Shown piece after piece: positions 8,829 to 19,729 of a stretch of DNA of 64,000 bases; positions within the stretch are counted from its first letter, which is position 1; every line of letters begins with the position of its first letter. Location: positions 2,910,060 through 2,974,059 of the forward strand of contig OU015322.1 of assembly GCA_907163225.1 (NCBI GenBank), in the 5' to 3' direction. This DNA is from an uncultured Rhodocyclaceae bacterium (lineage in GTDB: Bacteria; Pseudomonadota; Gammaproteobacteria; Burkholderiales; Rhodocyclaceae). Below the pieces are notes generated by a model. It made no database searches. It was not told the DNA's origin and saw nothing but the letters and a program-made list of their open reading frames with translations. A program made the translations under genes and the position numbers.

Positions 8829-9577
8829 TCGGTTTCCTGACCCTGTTCGAAAAGGAGTTTCTGCGTTTCTGGAAAGTCAGTTTTCAAACCGTCGCGGCGC
8901 CCGTGCTGACTGCTTTGCTTTATCTGCTTATTTTCGGCCATGTGCTTGATGAGCAGGTTCAAGTGCATGGCGTGCGTTACACCAGCTTTCTGGTTCCCGG
9001 CCTGGTGATGATGCAGGTGTTGCAAAATGCCTTTGCCAATTCATCGTCGAGCCTGATTCAAGCCAAGATTACCGGTTCAATTGTTTTTGTCCTGCTGCCG
9101 CCCATACCGTATAGCGTCTTTTTTGCCGCTTACGTCCTGGCTGCGGTGGTTCGCGGCCTTCTCGTCGGTATTGGCGTCCTGCTAGCAACGCTATGGTTTG
9201 CTGAGGTGCGCCTCGTTTCACCGCTCTGGGTAATGGCGTTCGCGCTGTTTGGCGGCGCTCTGTTTGCCGCGTTGGGCATGATTGCCGGTATTTGGTCGGA
9301 AAAATTCGATCAGCTGGCCGGCTTCCAGAATTTTCTGATCATGCCGCTAACGATGTTGTCCGGTGTTTTCTATTCGATTTACACACTTCCTACGTTTTGG
9401 CAGCGTCTGTCGCATTACAATCCCGTTTTTTACATGATTGACGGCTTCCGTTATGGCTTTTTTGGTGTCTCCGATGTGGCGCCAGAAATTAGTCTCGCGG
9501 TCGTTGTTGCCTGCTTCGTCGCCGTGTCCCTGTTGACGCTGAGCCTGCTGAAGCGGGGCTGGAAGCTAAGAGGCTGA
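8825..9577 (+). CDS. ABC-2 type exporter, permease subunit (YadH-like)
   Basis: 250-aa integral membrane protein of the ABC-2 class with about six hydrophobic segments and the family pattern FLVPGLVMMQVLQNAFANSS, followed late by QNFLIMPLTMLSGVFYSIYTLP and NPVFYMIDGFRYGFFGVSD. ATG overlaps the ATPase stop by 4 bp. It should form the membrane half of the exporter with the preceding gene; the substrate cannot be read from sequence. Confidence 0.88.
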   Translation: MIGFLTLFEKEFLRFWKVSFQTVAAPVLTALLYLLIFGHVLDEQVQVHGVRYTSFLVPGLVMMQVLQNAFANSSSSLIQAKITGSIVFVLLPPIPYSVFFAAYVLAAVVRGLLVGIGVLLATLWFAEVRLVSPLWVMAFALFGGALFAALGMIAGIWSEKFDQLAGFQNFLIMPLTMLSGVFYSIYTLPTFWQRLSHYNPVFYMIDGFRYGFFGVSDVAPEISLAVVVACFVAVSLLTLSLLKRGWKLRG

Positions 9578-9580
9578 AAA

Positions 9581-11072
<1,492 letters not shown>

Positions 11073-11294
11073 GCCAGAGTCGCTAGTCCTTGAATTTTGC
11101 GCTTTTTTGCGGTCGACCGGAGAAAAGTGCAAAAAATGCTTGGCGTATTCCAATTGCTGGCCCATACTCCGAGCCTCGGGATTTCCAGGCAGTGTTTTGT
11201 TCCTGCGCCGTACCACGGTTTGTCAGCTCTCCTCGGTCTTGGTTCTCGTGTTTTTGTGGCGCAAGCCCGTATATTTATTTTAGGAAGCTATCAA
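11073..11294 (+). promoter_or_regulatory. Leader region of the cold-shock gene
   Basis: 222 bp between murA and the cold-shock gene. Long structured 5' leaders are known for cspA-type genes; here I see several short GC stems but no proven thermoswitch. A diverged copy of the dispersed repeat lies at 11109-11138. AGGAAG just before the ATG is the ribosome site. No clear murA terminator is seen. Confidence 0.35.
11109..11138 (+). repeat. Dispersed CGGTCAACC repeat, diverged copy
   Basis: GCGGTCGACCGGAGAAAA then AAAAAAT; one central base differs from the core. In the cold-shock leader. Confidence 0.5.
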
Positions 11295-11501
11295 ATGGCA
11301 AACGGTACCGTTAAGTGGTTCAACGACTCCAAGGGTTTTGGTTTTATCTCCCCGTCCGAAGGTGGTGAAGACCTCTTCGCTCACTTCTCTGCAATTCAAG
11401 GCAACGGTTTCAAGACCCTGGCCGAGAACCAGAAAGTGACGTTCGACGTCGTGAACGGCCCGAAGGGCAAGCAGGCTGCAAACATCCGCCCGGCTGAATA
11501 A
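11295..11501 (+). CDS. Cold-shock domain protein (CspA family)
   Basis: 68-aa single cold-shock domain. RNP1 (KGFGFIS) and RNP2 (DLFAHFS) RNA-binding motifs are exact, with the typical start [12 protein letters not shown] and end [11 protein letters not shown]. Such proteins melt RNA secondary structure and act as RNA chaperones. The start at ATG 11295 is set by family length and AGGAAG upstream; longer readings from 11097 are not supported. A terminator follows 23 bp after the stop. Confidence 0.93.
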   Translation: MANGTVKWFNDSKGFGFISPSEGGEDLFAHFSAIQGNGFKTLAENQKVTFDVVNGPKGKQAANIRPAE

Positions 11502-11524
11502 GTCCGCGGAGTCGCCTGACTCAG

Positions 11525-11549
11525 AAAAGCCCGGCTTGCCGGGCTTTTT
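11525..11549 (+). terminator. Rho-independent terminator after the cold-shock gene
   Basis: GC-rich stem (GCCCGGC / GCCGGGC, two-base loop) flanked by AAAA and TTTTT, so it may act in both directions. It separates the cold-shock gene from hisG. Confidence 0.85.
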
Positions 11550-11616
11550 GCTTTTGTGGCCGGCCGTTTTGCGGCTGGCTTTGCGGTAAAATTGTTCTTT
11601 TGCCACGAGAAAAACC

Positions 11617-12261
11617 GTGACCGGCATCACCATCGCACTCTCCAAGGGCCGTATTTTCGATGAAACCCTGCCGCTGCTCGCCGCAGCCGGTATCGTCCCG
11701 ACCGAAAACCCCGAAACCTCCCGCAAGCTGATCATCGAGACGAACAATCCGGCAGTACGCGTTGTCATCGTTCGTGCCACCGATGTGCCGACCTACGTCC
11801 AGTACGGCGCTGCCGATCTGGGCGTGGCCGGTAAGGACGTGCTCATCGAGCATGGTGGTGAGGGCTTGTATTCGCCGCTTGATCTGAAAATTGCCAAGTG
11901 CCGGATGATGGTCGCCGTGCCCGAGGGTTTCGATTATCAAAATGCCGTTCGTCAGGGCAATCGACTCAAGGTGGCGAGCAAGTACACCAAGATGGCGCGC
12001 GAGCATTTTGCGTCTAAGGGAGTCCATATCGACCTGATCAAGTTGTACGGTTCGATGGAGCTGGCGCCGCTGGCCGGCCTGGCTGACGCGATTGTCGATT
12101 TGGTGTCTACCGGCGGGACGCTGAAGGCCAACAAGCTGGTGGCGGTTGAGGACATCATGGGGATTTCCTCGCGGCTGGTGGTGAATCAAGCCTCGTTGAA
12201 GGTCAAGCGCGAGACCCTGCAGCCGATAATTGACGCCTTCGCACGGGCGGTGGAGAAATAA
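11617..12261 (+). CDS. hisG: ATP phosphoribosyltransferase catalytic subunit HisG (short form)
   Basis: 214-aa enzyme of the first step of histidine synthesis (ATP + PRPP). The protein has [18 protein letters not shown] at the start and the PRPP-binding [18 protein letters not shown]. It is the short form, which lacks the C-terminal regulatory domain and in known systems needs HisZ; no hisZ lies in this window. GTG start at 11617. TAAAAT at 11587-11592 could be a -10 box, but the -35 is weak. hisD follows with no gap. Confidence 0.93.
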   Translation: MTGITIALSKGRIFDETLPLLAAAGIVPTENPETSRKLIIETNNPAVRVVIVRATDVPTYVQYGAADLGVAGKDVLIEHGGEGLYSPLDLKIAKCRMMVAVPEGFDYQNAVRQGNRLKVASKYTKMAREHFASKGVHIDLIKLYGSMELAPLAGLADAIVDLVSTGGTLKANKLVAVEDIMGISSRLVVNQASLKVKRETLQPIIDAFARAVEK

Positions 12262-13563
12262 ATGGTCGCCATTCAACGTCTTGCTACGGTCGACGCCGAT
12301 TTCAAGGCAAAAATGGATGCGCTGCTCGCTTTCGAGGCGGCGCAGGATGAAAACATCGAGCGAACGGTCATCGGCATTCTGGCCGATGTGAAGTCGCGCG
12401 GCGATGCTGCCGTTGTTGAATGCAGCAACAAATTCGATCGCCTGTCGGTCAGCGGCATGGCTGATCTGGCGCTGTCAAAAGCCGAGATGCAGGCGGCGCT
12501 TGACGGCTTGCCGTCCGAGCAGCGCCAGGCATTGGAGGCAGCAGCCCAGCGCGTTCGGATCTACCACGAGAAGCAGCAGCTCGAAGGCTGGTCTTACACC
12601 GAAGCCGACGGCACGATGCTCGGCCAGATGATCACGCCGCTGGATCGCGTCGGCCTCTACGTGCCGGGCGGCAAGGCGGCTTATCCTTCATCGGTGTTGA
12701 TGAATGCGATTCCGGCCAAGGTGGCGGGGGTCAAGGAACTGATCATGGTCGTTCCGACGCCGGGCGGCGAGCGCAATCAGCTGGTGCTGGCGGCAGCCTG
12801 TCTGGCCGGCGTGGATCGCGTGTTCACTATCGGCGGCGCGCAGGCAGTTGGCGCGCTGGCCTACGGTACGGCAAGCGTTCCCCAGGTGGACAAAATCGTT
12901 GGCCCCGGTAACGCCTATGTTGCCTGCGCCAAGCGCCGTGTTTTCGGCATCGTCGGTATCGACATGATCGCCGGCCCGTCGGAAATCCTGGTGGTTTCGG
13001 ATGGCTCCGGCAATCCGGACTGGGTGGCGATGGACCTCTTTTCGCAGGCCGAGCACGACGAATTGGCGCAGTCGATCCTGATCTGCACCGACGCCGGTTT
13101 TATCGAACGAGTGCAGGCCAGCATTGAAAAGCTGTTGCCGACCATGCCGCGCCGCGAAGTGATCGAAACCTCCCTGACCAATCGCGGCGCCTTCATTCTG
13201 GTTCGTGATCTTGAAGAGGCCGTGGCCATCGCCAACCGGGTCGCGCCGGAACACCTTGAATTGTCGCTGGCTGATCCCGACCCGTGGGTTGCCAAGATTC
13301 ACCACGCCGGCGCCATTTTCATCGGGCACTACACGTCGGAGGCGCTTGGCGACTACTGCGCCGGGCCGAACCACGTGCTGCCGACTTCCGGCAGCGCGCG
13401 CTTCTCGTCGCCGCTTGGCGTTTATGATTTCCAGAAACGTACGAGCCTGATCAGGGTGTCCAGGGCCGGCGCGCAGACGCTGGGCAAGATTGCCTCGACG
13501 CTGGCGCACGGCGAAGGTTTGCCGGCACACGCCAAGTCGGCCGAATTCCGACTCGACAATTGA
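12262..13563 (+). CDS. hisD: Histidinol dehydrogenase HisD
   Basis: 433-aa zinc enzyme of the last two steps of histidine synthesis (histidinol to histidine with 2 NAD). Full length, with [21 protein letters not shown], the signature [15 protein letters not shown] and [11 protein letters not shown] carrying metal and catalytic residues, plus [13 protein letters not shown]-type C-terminal motif. ATG immediately follows the hisG stop. A dispersed-repeat copy lies directly after its stop, where the operon is interrupted. Confidence 0.95.
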   Translation: MVAIQRLATVDADFKAKMDALLAFEAAQDENIERTVIGILADVKSRGDAAVVECSNKFDRLSVSGMADLALSKAEMQAALDGLPSEQRQALEAAAQRVRIYHEKQQLEGWSYTEADGTMLGQMITPLDRVGLYVPGGKAAYPSSVLMNAIPAKVAGVKELIMVVPTPGGERNQLVLAAACLAGVDRVFTIGGAQAVGALAYGTASVPQVDKIVGPGNAYVACAKRRVFGIVGIDMIAGPSEILVVSDGSGNPDWVAMDLFSQAEHDELAQSILICTDAGFIERVQASIEKLLPTMPRREVIETSLTNRGAFILVRDLEEAVAIANRVAPEHLELSLADPDPWVAKIHHAGAIFIGHYTSEALGDYCAGPNHVLPTSGSARFSSPLGVYDFQKRTSLIRVSRAGAQTLGKIASTLAHGEGLPAHAKSAEFRLDN

Positions 13564-13584
13564 GCGAAATTTCTGGTTGACCGT
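13564..13584 (-). repeat. Dispersed CGGTCAACC repeat after hisD
   Basis: On the minus strand ACGGTCAACCAGAAATTT. It abuts the hisD stop and includes the putative GTG start of the first CHR gene. Confidence 0.65.
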
Positions 13585-14152
13585 GGAAAGTAGGCAACTA
13601 AGCACTGAATCCCAAAGCCGCCCGGACCTCCGGGCGCTTTTTTTGGCCTTTTCATCGGTCGGGCTCTCCGGTTTTGGCGGTGTGCTGCCTTTCGCCCGGC
13701 GTATGCTGGTTGAAGAGCGCCAGTGGATGACGGCCGATCAATTTAACGCCCAGCTCGGTCTCTGCCAGTTTTTGCCGGGGCCGAATGTGGTCAATCTGGC
13801 CGTGGTTGTCGGCAAGCGTTCCGGTGGCCTGGCCGGGGCCATCGTTGCTCCGCTCGGCTTGCTGGCCGGGCCATTCGCCATCGTCCTGCTCCTTGCCTTG
13901 CTCTATGACCATTTCGGCAGCCTGCCGCAGATTCAGTCCATGTTGCGCGGCATCGCGGCGGTCGGCTGTGGCCTGCTGTTCGGCATGGCCTGGCGCATGG
14001 GGGCGGCGCTCAAGCAAAAATCCATTTTTCTGCCTTTTTCGGCGTTGACCGTAGCAGCCATTGCCGGCCTGCGCTGGCCGATGCCCAGCGTCATGGTGGT
14101 TGGCTTGCTGCTTTCCGGTGGCGTGGCGTATTGGGCGCTGGGCCGCAAATGA
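13583..14152 (+). CDS. Chromate transporter family, N-terminal-type half (short ChrA)
   Basis: About 189-aa membrane protein of the CHR family (short-chain type). Motifs FSSVGLSGFGGVLPFARRMLVEERQW and LCQFLPGPNVVNLAVVVGKR are characteristic. Short CHR proteins work as tandem pairs and the second half follows with a 4-bp overlap. The GTG start at 13583 lies inside a dispersed repeat copy and has no clear ribosome site, so the true start is uncertain. Chromate or other anion export is inferred from family only. Confidence 0.8.
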   Translation: MESRQLSTESQSRPDLRALFLAFSSVGLSGFGGVLPFARRMLVEERQWMTADQFNAQLGLCQFLPGPNVVNLAVVVGKRSGGLAGAIVAPLGLLAGPFAIVLLLALLYDHFGSLPQIQSMLRGIAAVGCGLLFGMAWRMGAALKQKSIFLPFSALTVAAIAGLRWPMPSVMVVGLLLSGGVAYWALGRK

Positions 14153-14667
14153 TCGCCCTCGAACTCTTCCTCGAATTCGCGCTGCTCTCGGCCGTCGCCT
14201 TTGGCGGCGCCACGGCCTTGCTGCCGGAAATGCATCGCGTGGTCGTCGAAAACCATCACTGGCTTGACGACGCGACCTTCACGCATCTCTATGCCATCGC
14301 CCAGGCCGCGCCGGGGCCGAATGTGCTGGTCGTCACGCTGATCGGCTGGGAAATTGCTGGTTTGCCCGGTGCTTTTTCCGCGACGCTCGCCATGTGCCTG
14401 CCGATGAGTATTCTGATTTACCTGCTGATCGACCGCTGGGAGAGTTTTTCCGGCAAACGCTGGCAAAAGGCGGTCAGCCTTGGTGTTGCCCCGCTGGCCG
14501 TCGGCCTGATTTTCTCCGGAGCGACCCTGATCGCGCAGGCGGCCGCTTTTGGCTGGGCGGCGTGGTTGCTGGTGGCGGCAACGCTGGCCGCCAATCTGCG
14601 GACGACGTTTCATCCGCTGTGGTTCATTGGAATCGGCGCTGCCATCGGCCTGCTGGGTCTGGTCTGA
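14149..14667 (+). CDS. Chromate transporter family, C-terminal-type half (short ChrA)
   Basis: 172-aa partner of the preceding gene, with the repeated CHR pattern ALLSAVAFGGATALLPEMHR and YAIAQAAPGPNVLVVTLIGW. ATG at 14149 overlaps the upstream stop by 4 bp. Several hydrophobic helices follow. The pair lies inside the his gene block and is not part of histidine synthesis. Confidence 0.8.
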   Translation: MIALELFLEFALLSAVAFGGATALLPEMHRVVVENHHWLDDATFTHLYAIAQAAPGPNVLVVTLIGWEIAGLPGAFSATLAMCLPMSILIYLLIDRWESFSGKRWQKAVSLGVAPLAVGLIFSGATLIAQAAAFGWAAWLLVAATLAANLRTTFHPLWFIGIGAAIGLLGLV

Positions 14668-14675
14668 GGCGCACC

Positions 14676-15524
14676 GTGAGCATTTCACCGTTTCAGTCAC
14701 TGGCCTGCCCGCTCGATGGCGCGCCGCTGCATCGCCAGGGCACGGCTTGGCGCTGCGCCGCCGGTCACAGCTTCGACATTGCCAGCCAGGGCTACGCCAA
14801 CCTGTTGCCGGTGCAGAAAAAACGTTCGCTCGATCCGGGTGACAGCAAAGAGATGGTGGTCGCTCGTCGGCGTTTTCTCAACGCCGGTCATTATCAACCG
14901 ATTGCCGAGATGGTCAGCCGTGCTGTGCTGGCTGATTTACCGGCTGGCGCGACGTTCAGTTGTCTCGATGCCGGCTGTGGCGAAGGCTATTACCTGCGTC
15001 AGTTGGCCGCTGCCGTTGGTGCCGGGCAAAGCCTCGCCATTCTCGGGCTGGATATTTCCAAGTGGGCAGTGCTGTCGGCGGCCAAGCAGGATAGCCAGCC
15101 GAACTGGGTGGTCGGCAGCAACGCCAATTTGCCCATCCTGCCCGGCAGCATCGATCGTGTGCTGTGCATGTTCGGCTTTCCGGTTTATGCCGAGTTTGCC
15201 CGTGTGCTAAAGCCGGGCGGTCGTTTGTTGCAAGTTGATAGCGGGCCGGATCATCTGCGGGAATTGCGCGAGGTGATTTATCCCAGCCTGAAGCCGGAGC
15301 GCAGCGATGCGATGCCAGCGCCAGCCGGCTTTGCCGACCCGATTACCGAAGCGCTACGCTGCTCGCTGCATGTTTCCGGTGCCGAGCCGATTGCCGATTT
15401 GCTGGCCATGACGCCGCATCTTTATCGGGCGACGGCCGAGGGCAGGGCCCGGGCGGCAGCCTTGACGGAAATTTCACTGACCGTCGATGTGCGTCTGAAC
15501 AGCTTTGAGAGGCTTGCTGCCTGA
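14676..15524 (+). CDS. RlmA-like SAM-dependent (23S rRNA guanine-N1) methyltransferase
   Basis: About 282-aa protein. The N-terminal zinc-finger-like part has SLACPLDGAPL then WRCAAGHSFDIASQGY, followed by NLLPVQKKRS and a class I SAM-binding motif CLDAGCGEGYYLRQLA. This arrangement fits RlmA/RrmA-type methyltransferases, which modify 23S rRNA near position 745-748. GTG start at 14676 with GAGG upstream; 8 bp after the second CHR gene. Confident as methyltransferase, less sure of the exact target. Confidence 0.75.
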   Translation: MSISPFQSLACPLDGAPLHRQGTAWRCAAGHSFDIASQGYANLLPVQKKRSLDPGDSKEMVVARRRFLNAGHYQPIAEMVSRAVLADLPAGATFSCLDAGCGEGYYLRQLAAAVGAGQSLAILGLDISKWAVLSAAKQDSQPNWVVGSNANLPILPGSIDRVLCMFGFPVYAEFARVLKPGGRLLQVDSGPDHLRELREVIYPSLKPERSDAMPAPAGFADPITEALRCSLHVSGAEPIADLLAMTPHLYRATAEGRARAAALTEISLTVDVRLNSFERLAA

Positions 15525-15544
15525 GTGGCGGCGGAGGCGGGCTG

Positions 15545-15751
15545 CTAGTCCTGCTGATACGGGTTTTCCAACCCGGCGATCACTTCCTGAAACACCGCCC
15601 GAATCTGGCCTTCCTCGCACTCCATCAGCAGCGCATCCTCGAAGGCATCCTGCGCCATCTGGCGGAGCTCTTCGAGGTTTTCGCGCAGCACCTTGATCTT
15701 CTCGGTGCAGGCGACAATGCTGCCGTCCGGGCGCTTCCAGATCGTTTTCAT
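15545..15751 (-). CDS. Small conserved-looking hypothetical protein downstream of hisC
   Basis: 68-aa acidic protein, MKTIWKRPDGSIVACTEKIK then a helical Glu/Ala-rich body (LRENLEELRQMAQDAFEDAL) ending NPYQQD. It starts 5 bp after the hisC stop on the same strand, so is probably cotranscribed. I do not recognise a domain. The codon use looks real and the start is fixed by the hisC junction. Confidence 0.6.
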   Translation of the reverse strand: MKTIWKRPDGSIVACTEKIKVLRENLEELRQMAQDAFEDALLMECEEGQIRAVFQEVIAGLENPYQQD

Positions 15752-15756
15752 GATTT

Positions 15757-16869
15757 TCAGGCGGTGATTTCGCGCAGCGCGTCGGTCAATGCCTTGCATT
15801 CGCCATCGGTGCCGACGGTGATGCGCAGGAACTGGTCGATACGCGGCAATTTGAAGTGGCGGACGATGATGCTGCGCTCGCGCAAAGCCTTGGCCAGTTC
15901 GACAGCATCGCGCTGCGGATGGCGGGCAAAGATGAAATTGGCGGTCGAAGGCAGGACGTCAAAGCCAAGCGCGGCGAGGTCGGCCGACAAGGTTTCACGG
16001 GTGGCAATCACGGCGCGGCAGGTTTGCTCGAAATACGCCTCGTCTTCGATGGCGGCAACGGCCCCGACGATGGCCAGGCGATCCAGCGGATAGGAGTTGA
16101 AACTGTTCTTGACCCGCTCCAGCGCCTCGATCAAGGCCGGGTGGCCGACGGCGAAACCGACGCGCATGCCGGCCAGCGAGCGGGATTTGGACAGCGTGTG
16201 CACGACCAGCAAATTGTCGTAGCGCTCGACCAACGGAATGGTCGTTTCGCCGCCGAAATCGATATAGGCTTCATCGACGACCACGACCGTATCCGGATTG
16301 GCCTTGAGTATTTGCTCGACGGCTTCCAGGGCTAGAACGCGGCCGGTCGGCGCGTTCGGGTTCGGGAAGATGATGCCGCCGATTTTGCTCGATTTTTCCG
16401 GTTGACCGCGCCCCGCAGGAAGTGCCCTTGGGGTGCAGTAATCGGCTGGATTGATCGAAAAGTCGTCGGCCAGCGGCACGGTACGGAATTCGACGCCATA
16501 AAGGCCGCAATAAACCGGATAGAAGCTGTAGGTGATGTCCGGGAAAAGGATGGGCGCGTCGTGCTTGAGCAGGGCCAGGAAAACATGGGCCAGCACCTCG
16601 TCCGAGCCGTTGCCGACAAAGACCTGCTGCGCTGTTACCGCATGGCGTTTGGCCACTGCCGCCTTGAGCAAATCGGCATTCGGATCAGGATAAAGGCGCA
16701 GGCGCGCCGCATCGTCACCGAGTTCCGCCTGGATCGCCGCCAGCACCTTGGGCGAGGGCGGAAAAGGGTTCTCGTTGGTGTTGAGCTTGATCAGGTTGGC
16801 GATCTTGGGCTGCTCGCCCGGTACGTAGGGGGTGAGGTCACGGGCGACCTGGCTCCAGAAGCGGCTCAT
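15757..16869 (-). CDS. hisC: Histidinol-phosphate aminotransferase HisC with in-frame insertion
   Basis: 370-aa PLP enzyme (imidazole-acetol phosphate + Glu to histidinol phosphate). Motifs: [42 protein letters not shown] and the PLP-lysine segment [17 protein letters not shown]. Residues about 146-162 ([17 protein letters not shown]) are an extra loop between PADYC and [10 protein letters not shown]; the underlying DNA (about 16384-16434) contains the dispersed repeat. The gene is inverted relative to the other his genes, unlike the usual hisGDCB order. Confidence 0.92.
   Translation of the reverse strand: MSRFWSQVARDLTPYVPGEQPKIANLIKLNTNENPFPPSPKVLAAIQAELGDDAARLRLYPDPNADLLKAAVAKRHAVTAQQVFVGNGSDEVLAHVFLALLKHDAPILFPDITYSFYPVYCGLYGVEFRTVPLADDFSINPADYCTPRALPAGRGQPEKSSKIGGIIFPNPNAPTGRVLALEAVEQILKANPDTVVVVDEAYIDFGGETTIPLVERYDNLLVVHTLSKSRSLAGMRVGFAVGHPALIEALERVKNSFNSYPLDRLAIVGAVAAIEDEAYFEQTCRAVIATRETLSADLAALGFDVLPSTANFIFARHPQRDAVELAKALRERSIIVRHFKLPRIDQFLRITVGTDGECKALTDALREITA
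16381..16410 (-). repeat. Dispersed CGGTCAACC repeat inside hisC
   Basis: Read in the hisC sense: GCGGTCAACCGGAAAAATC then AAAATC. It encodes GQPEKSSK within the extra loop of HisC. Confidence 0.7.
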
Positions 16870-16947
16870 GGCTATTCACGAAAGGCGTAAAAGTGGGCTG
16901 AAATGGTATCATGGCCCTCCGTTAAAAGCCTTTTGCAGCCTTCAACC
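16870..16947. promoter_or_regulatory. Divergent hisC / hisB intergenic region
   Basis: 78 bp from which hisC (minus) and hisBHAFIE (plus) start. TATCAT at 16907-16912 could be a -10 for hisB, with only a weak -35. No leader peptide rich in His codons is seen, so classical attenuation is not supported. Confidence 0.35.
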
Positions 16948-17535
16948 ATGCGGCAAGCCGAAATCACACGTAACACGCTGGAGACGCAGATCACCGTGCG
17001 TCTCAATCTCGATGGATCCGGCCAGGGCAAATTTGCCACCGGCGTGCCTTTTCTCGACCACATGCTCGACCAGATCGCCCGTCACGGCCTGATCGACCTC
17101 GACATCGAGGCCAAGGGCGATCTGCATATCGACGCGCACCACACGGTAGAAGATATTGGCATCACCTTTGGCCAGGCGCTGGCCAAGGCCTGGGGTGACA
17201 AGAAGGGCCTGACCCGTTACGGCCACAGCTACGTGCCGCTCGACGAGGCGCTATCGCGTGTCGTGATCGACCTTTCCGGTCGTCCGGGGCTGGAATACCA
17301 CATTGAATTCACCCGTGCCGCCATTGGTCAGTTCGACGTCGACCTGTTCAGCGAGTTCTTCCACGGCCTGGTCAATCATGCCGGCATGACGCTGCACATC
17401 GACAACCTGCGCGGCAAGAACGCCCACCATCAGGCTGAAACCGTCTTCAAGGCCTTCGGTCGCGCCCTGCGCATGGCAGTTACGCCTGACCCGCGCATGG
17501 CTGGCACCATGCCGTCGACCAAGGGTTCGCTGTGA
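16948..17535 (+). CDS. hisB: Imidazoleglycerol-phosphate dehydratase HisB
   Basis: 195-aa monofunctional dehydratase. It carries the two manganese-binding motifs [11 protein letters not shown] and [11 protein letters not shown], plus [14 protein letters not shown]. No phosphatase domain, as usual outside enterobacteria. ATG 16948 chosen by family N-terminus ([14 protein letters not shown]). The stop overlaps hisH by 4 bp. Confidence 0.95.
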   Translation: MRQAEITRNTLETQITVRLNLDGSGQGKFATGVPFLDHMLDQIARHGLIDLDIEAKGDLHIDAHHTVEDIGITFGQALAKAWGDKKGLTRYGHSYVPLDEALSRVVIDLSGRPGLEYHIEFTRAAIGQFDVDLFSEFFHGLVNHAGMTLHIDNLRGKNAHHQAETVFKAFGRALRMAVTPDPRMAGTMPSTKGSL

Positions 17536-18164
17536 GCATTGCTGTCATCGATTACGGCATGGGCAACCTGCGCTCCGTGTCGAAGGCACTGGAGCACGTC
17601 GCCGGCGGCAAGCAGGTCATCGTGACCGCCGAACCGGCGGTCGTTGCTGAGGCTGAACGCGTTGTTTTTCCCGGTCAGGGCGCGATGCCGGATTGCATGT
17701 CCGAACTGGATGCACGCGGCTTGCGCGCTGCCGTGCTGGCAGCCGCCAAGAGCAAACCCTTTCTCGGCATTTGCGTCGGCGAACAGATGTTGTTCGAGCA
17801 CAGCGACGAAGGCAACGTGGCGGCGCTGGCCGTCTTTGCCGGCAACGTCAAGCGCTTCCCCGACGAAAAAATGGTACTGCCGACCGGCGAACGCCTGAAG
17901 GTGCCGCACATGGGCTGGAATGAAGTCGTCCAGAAGCCACATGCGCTTTGGCGAGGTATCGACGACCGCTCGCGTTTCTATTTCGTGCACAGCTATTTCG
18001 TCGAACCGGCCGATCCAGCGCTGGTGACCGGCTCCAGCGAGTACGGCGTGCCCTTTACCTGTGCGGTGGGGCGGGATAATATCTTCGCGGTTCAGTTCCA
18101 TCCCGAGAAAAGTGCTCGCGACGGCCTGCAACTACTGAAAAATTTCGTTGAGTGGCATCCCTGA
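17532..18164 (+). CDS. hisH: Imidazole glycerol phosphate synthase glutaminase subunit HisH
   Basis: 210-aa class I glutamine amidotransferase that supplies ammonia to HisF. Catalytic Cys lies in [12 protein letters not shown] near residue 83, and the His/Glu pair in AVQFHPEKS near the end. GTG start within the hisB stop. The nucleophile elbow reads GICVGEQ instead of the more usual GICLGMQ. Confidence 0.94.
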   Translation: MSIAVIDYGMGNLRSVSKALEHVAGGKQVIVTAEPAVVAEAERVVFPGQGAMPDCMSELDARGLRAAVLAAAKSKPFLGICVGEQMLFEHSDEGNVAALAVFAGNVKRFPDEKMVLPTGERLKVPHMGWNEVVQKPHALWRGIDDRSRFYFVHSYFVEPADPALVTGSSEYGVPFTCAVGRDNIFAVQFHPEKSARDGLQLLKNFVEWHP

Positions 18165-18198
18165 TTCGCTTCTGTCGAACAAATTCTCCAAGACTCCC

Positions 18199-18939
18199 AT
18201 GCTGATTATCCCCGCAATTGATCTCAAGGACGGCCAGTGCGTCCGCCTGAAGCAGGGCCTGATGGAACAGGTCACTGTCTTTTCCGATAGCCCGGCCGAA
18301 CAGGCCCGTCACTGGTTGAATCAGGGCGCCCGACGCCTGCATCTGGTCGACCTCAATGGCGCTTTTGCCGGCAAGCCCAAGAACGCGGCGGCCATCAAGG
18401 CGATTCTGGCTGAAGTGGGCGACGAGATTCCGGTGCAACTGGGCGGCGGCATTCGCGATCTCGATACCATCGAAGCCTGCATCGACGGCGGCCTTTCCTA
18501 CGTCATCATCGGTACCGCAGCGGTCAAGAACCCCGGCTTCCTGCACGACGCCTGCGTCGCATTCCCTGGCCACATCATCGTCGGCCTCGACGCCAAGGAC
18601 GGCAAGGTGGCGACCGATGGCTGGTCCAAGCTGACCGGACACGATGTCGTCGATCTGGCCAAAAAATATGAGGACTACGGCGTAGAATCGATCATCTACA
18701 CTGACATCGGCCGCGACGGCATGCTCTCCGGCCTCAATATCGAAGCCACCGTCCGTCTGGCCCAAGCGCTGACCATTCCGGTCATTGCCTCAGGCGGCCT
18801 CACCGGTTTTGACGACATTCGTGCGCTGTGCGCCGTTGAAGGCGAAGGCGTCGTCGGCACCATCGCCGGCCGCGCGGTTTATGACGGTTCGCTCGATTTC
18901 AAGGCGGCGCAGGAACTCGCTGATCAGTTGGGCGCCTGA
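18199..18939 (+). CDS. hisA: ProFAR isomerase HisA
   Basis: 246-aa (beta/alpha)8 isomerase. [18 protein letters not shown] contains the catalytic Asp; QLGGGIRD and [12 protein letters not shown] give phosphate-binding and second catalytic Asp. ATG 18199 is used rather than the earlier in-frame 18148. The stop shares a base with the hisF ATG. Confidence 0.94.
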   Translation: MLIIPAIDLKDGQCVRLKQGLMEQVTVFSDSPAEQARHWLNQGARRLHLVDLNGAFAGKPKNAAAIKAILAEVGDEIPVQLGGGIRDLDTIEACIDGGLSYVIIGTAAVKNPGFLHDACVAFPGHIIVGLDAKDGKVATDGWSKLTGHDVVDLAKKYEDYGVESIIYTDIGRDGMLSGLNIEATVRLAQALTIPVIASGGLTGFDDIRALCAVEGEGVVGTIAGRAVYDGSLDFKAAQELADQLGA

Positions 18940-19697
18940 TGCTCGCCAAGCGCATCATCCCGTGCCTTGATGTCACGGCTGGCCGTGTCGTCAAGGGGAC
19001 GAATTTTGTTGGTCTGCGCGATGCCGGCGACCCGATCGAAATCGCCCGTCGCTACAACGAGCAGGGTGCCGACGAGGTAACTTTCCTCGATATCACTGCT
19101 TCTTCCGACCAGCGCGACATTATCCTGCACATCATCGAAGCCTGCGCTGAGCAGGTCTTCATTCCATTGACTGTCGGTGGCGGCGTGCGCAAGGTGGAAG
19201 ATGTTCGTCGCCTGCTCAACGCCGGGGCCGACAAGGTGTCGATGAATACCGCGGCAGTGCAGAACCCCGATCTGGTTTTCGATGCGTCGAGCAAGGTCGG
19301 CTCACAATGCATTGTAGTTGCCATCGACGCCAAGCAGGTTGCACCGGGGCTGTGGCATGTTTTTACCCATGGCGGCCGGAACGATACCGGCATGGATGCG
19401 ATTGAATGGGCGAAGAAGGTCGATGCGCTGGGCGCCGGGGAAATCCTGCTGACCAGCATGGATCGCGACGGTACGAAGAATGGTTTTGATCTTGCGCTGA
19501 CCCGCGCTGTCTCCGATGCTGTGAAGATTCCGGTGATTGCCTCGGGCGGCGTTGGCAATCTGCAGCATCTGGCCGATGGGGTCAGTGAAGGCCGCGCCGA
19601 TGCCGTGCTGGCCGCCTCGATCTTCCACTTTGGCGAATACACCGTGCGTCAGGCCAAAGAATATATGGCCTCGCGCGGCATTGAAGTGCGGCTCTGA
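18939..19697 (+). CDS. hisF: Imidazole glycerol phosphate synthase cyclase subunit HisF
   Basis: 252-aa cyclase partner of HisH. Typical start [19 protein letters not shown] with catalytic Asp, [15 protein letters not shown], and [15 protein letters not shown] with the second catalytic Asp. The stop codon runs directly into a dispersed repeat copy that separates it from hisI. Confidence 0.95.
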   Translation: MLAKRIIPCLDVTAGRVVKGTNFVGLRDAGDPIEIARRYNEQGADEVTFLDITASSDQRDIILHIIEACAEQVFIPLTVGGGVRKVEDVRRLLNAGADKVSMNTAAVQNPDLVFDASSKVGSQCIVVAIDAKQVAPGLWHVFTHGGRNDTGMDAIEWAKKVDALGAGEILLTSMDRDGTKNGFDLALTRAVSDAVKIPVIASGGVGNLQHLADGVSEGRADAVLAASIFHFGEYTVRQAKEYMASRGIEVRL

Positions 19698-19724
19698 CGG
19701 TCAACCGGAAAAAGCACCCAAAAT
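19697..19724 (+). repeat. Dispersed CGGTCAACC repeat between hisF and hisI
   Basis: ACGGTCAACCGGAAAAA, then CCAAAAT; begins on the last base of the hisF stop and nearly fills the 32-bp gap. Confidence 0.75.
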
Positions 19725-19729
19725 CCAAA

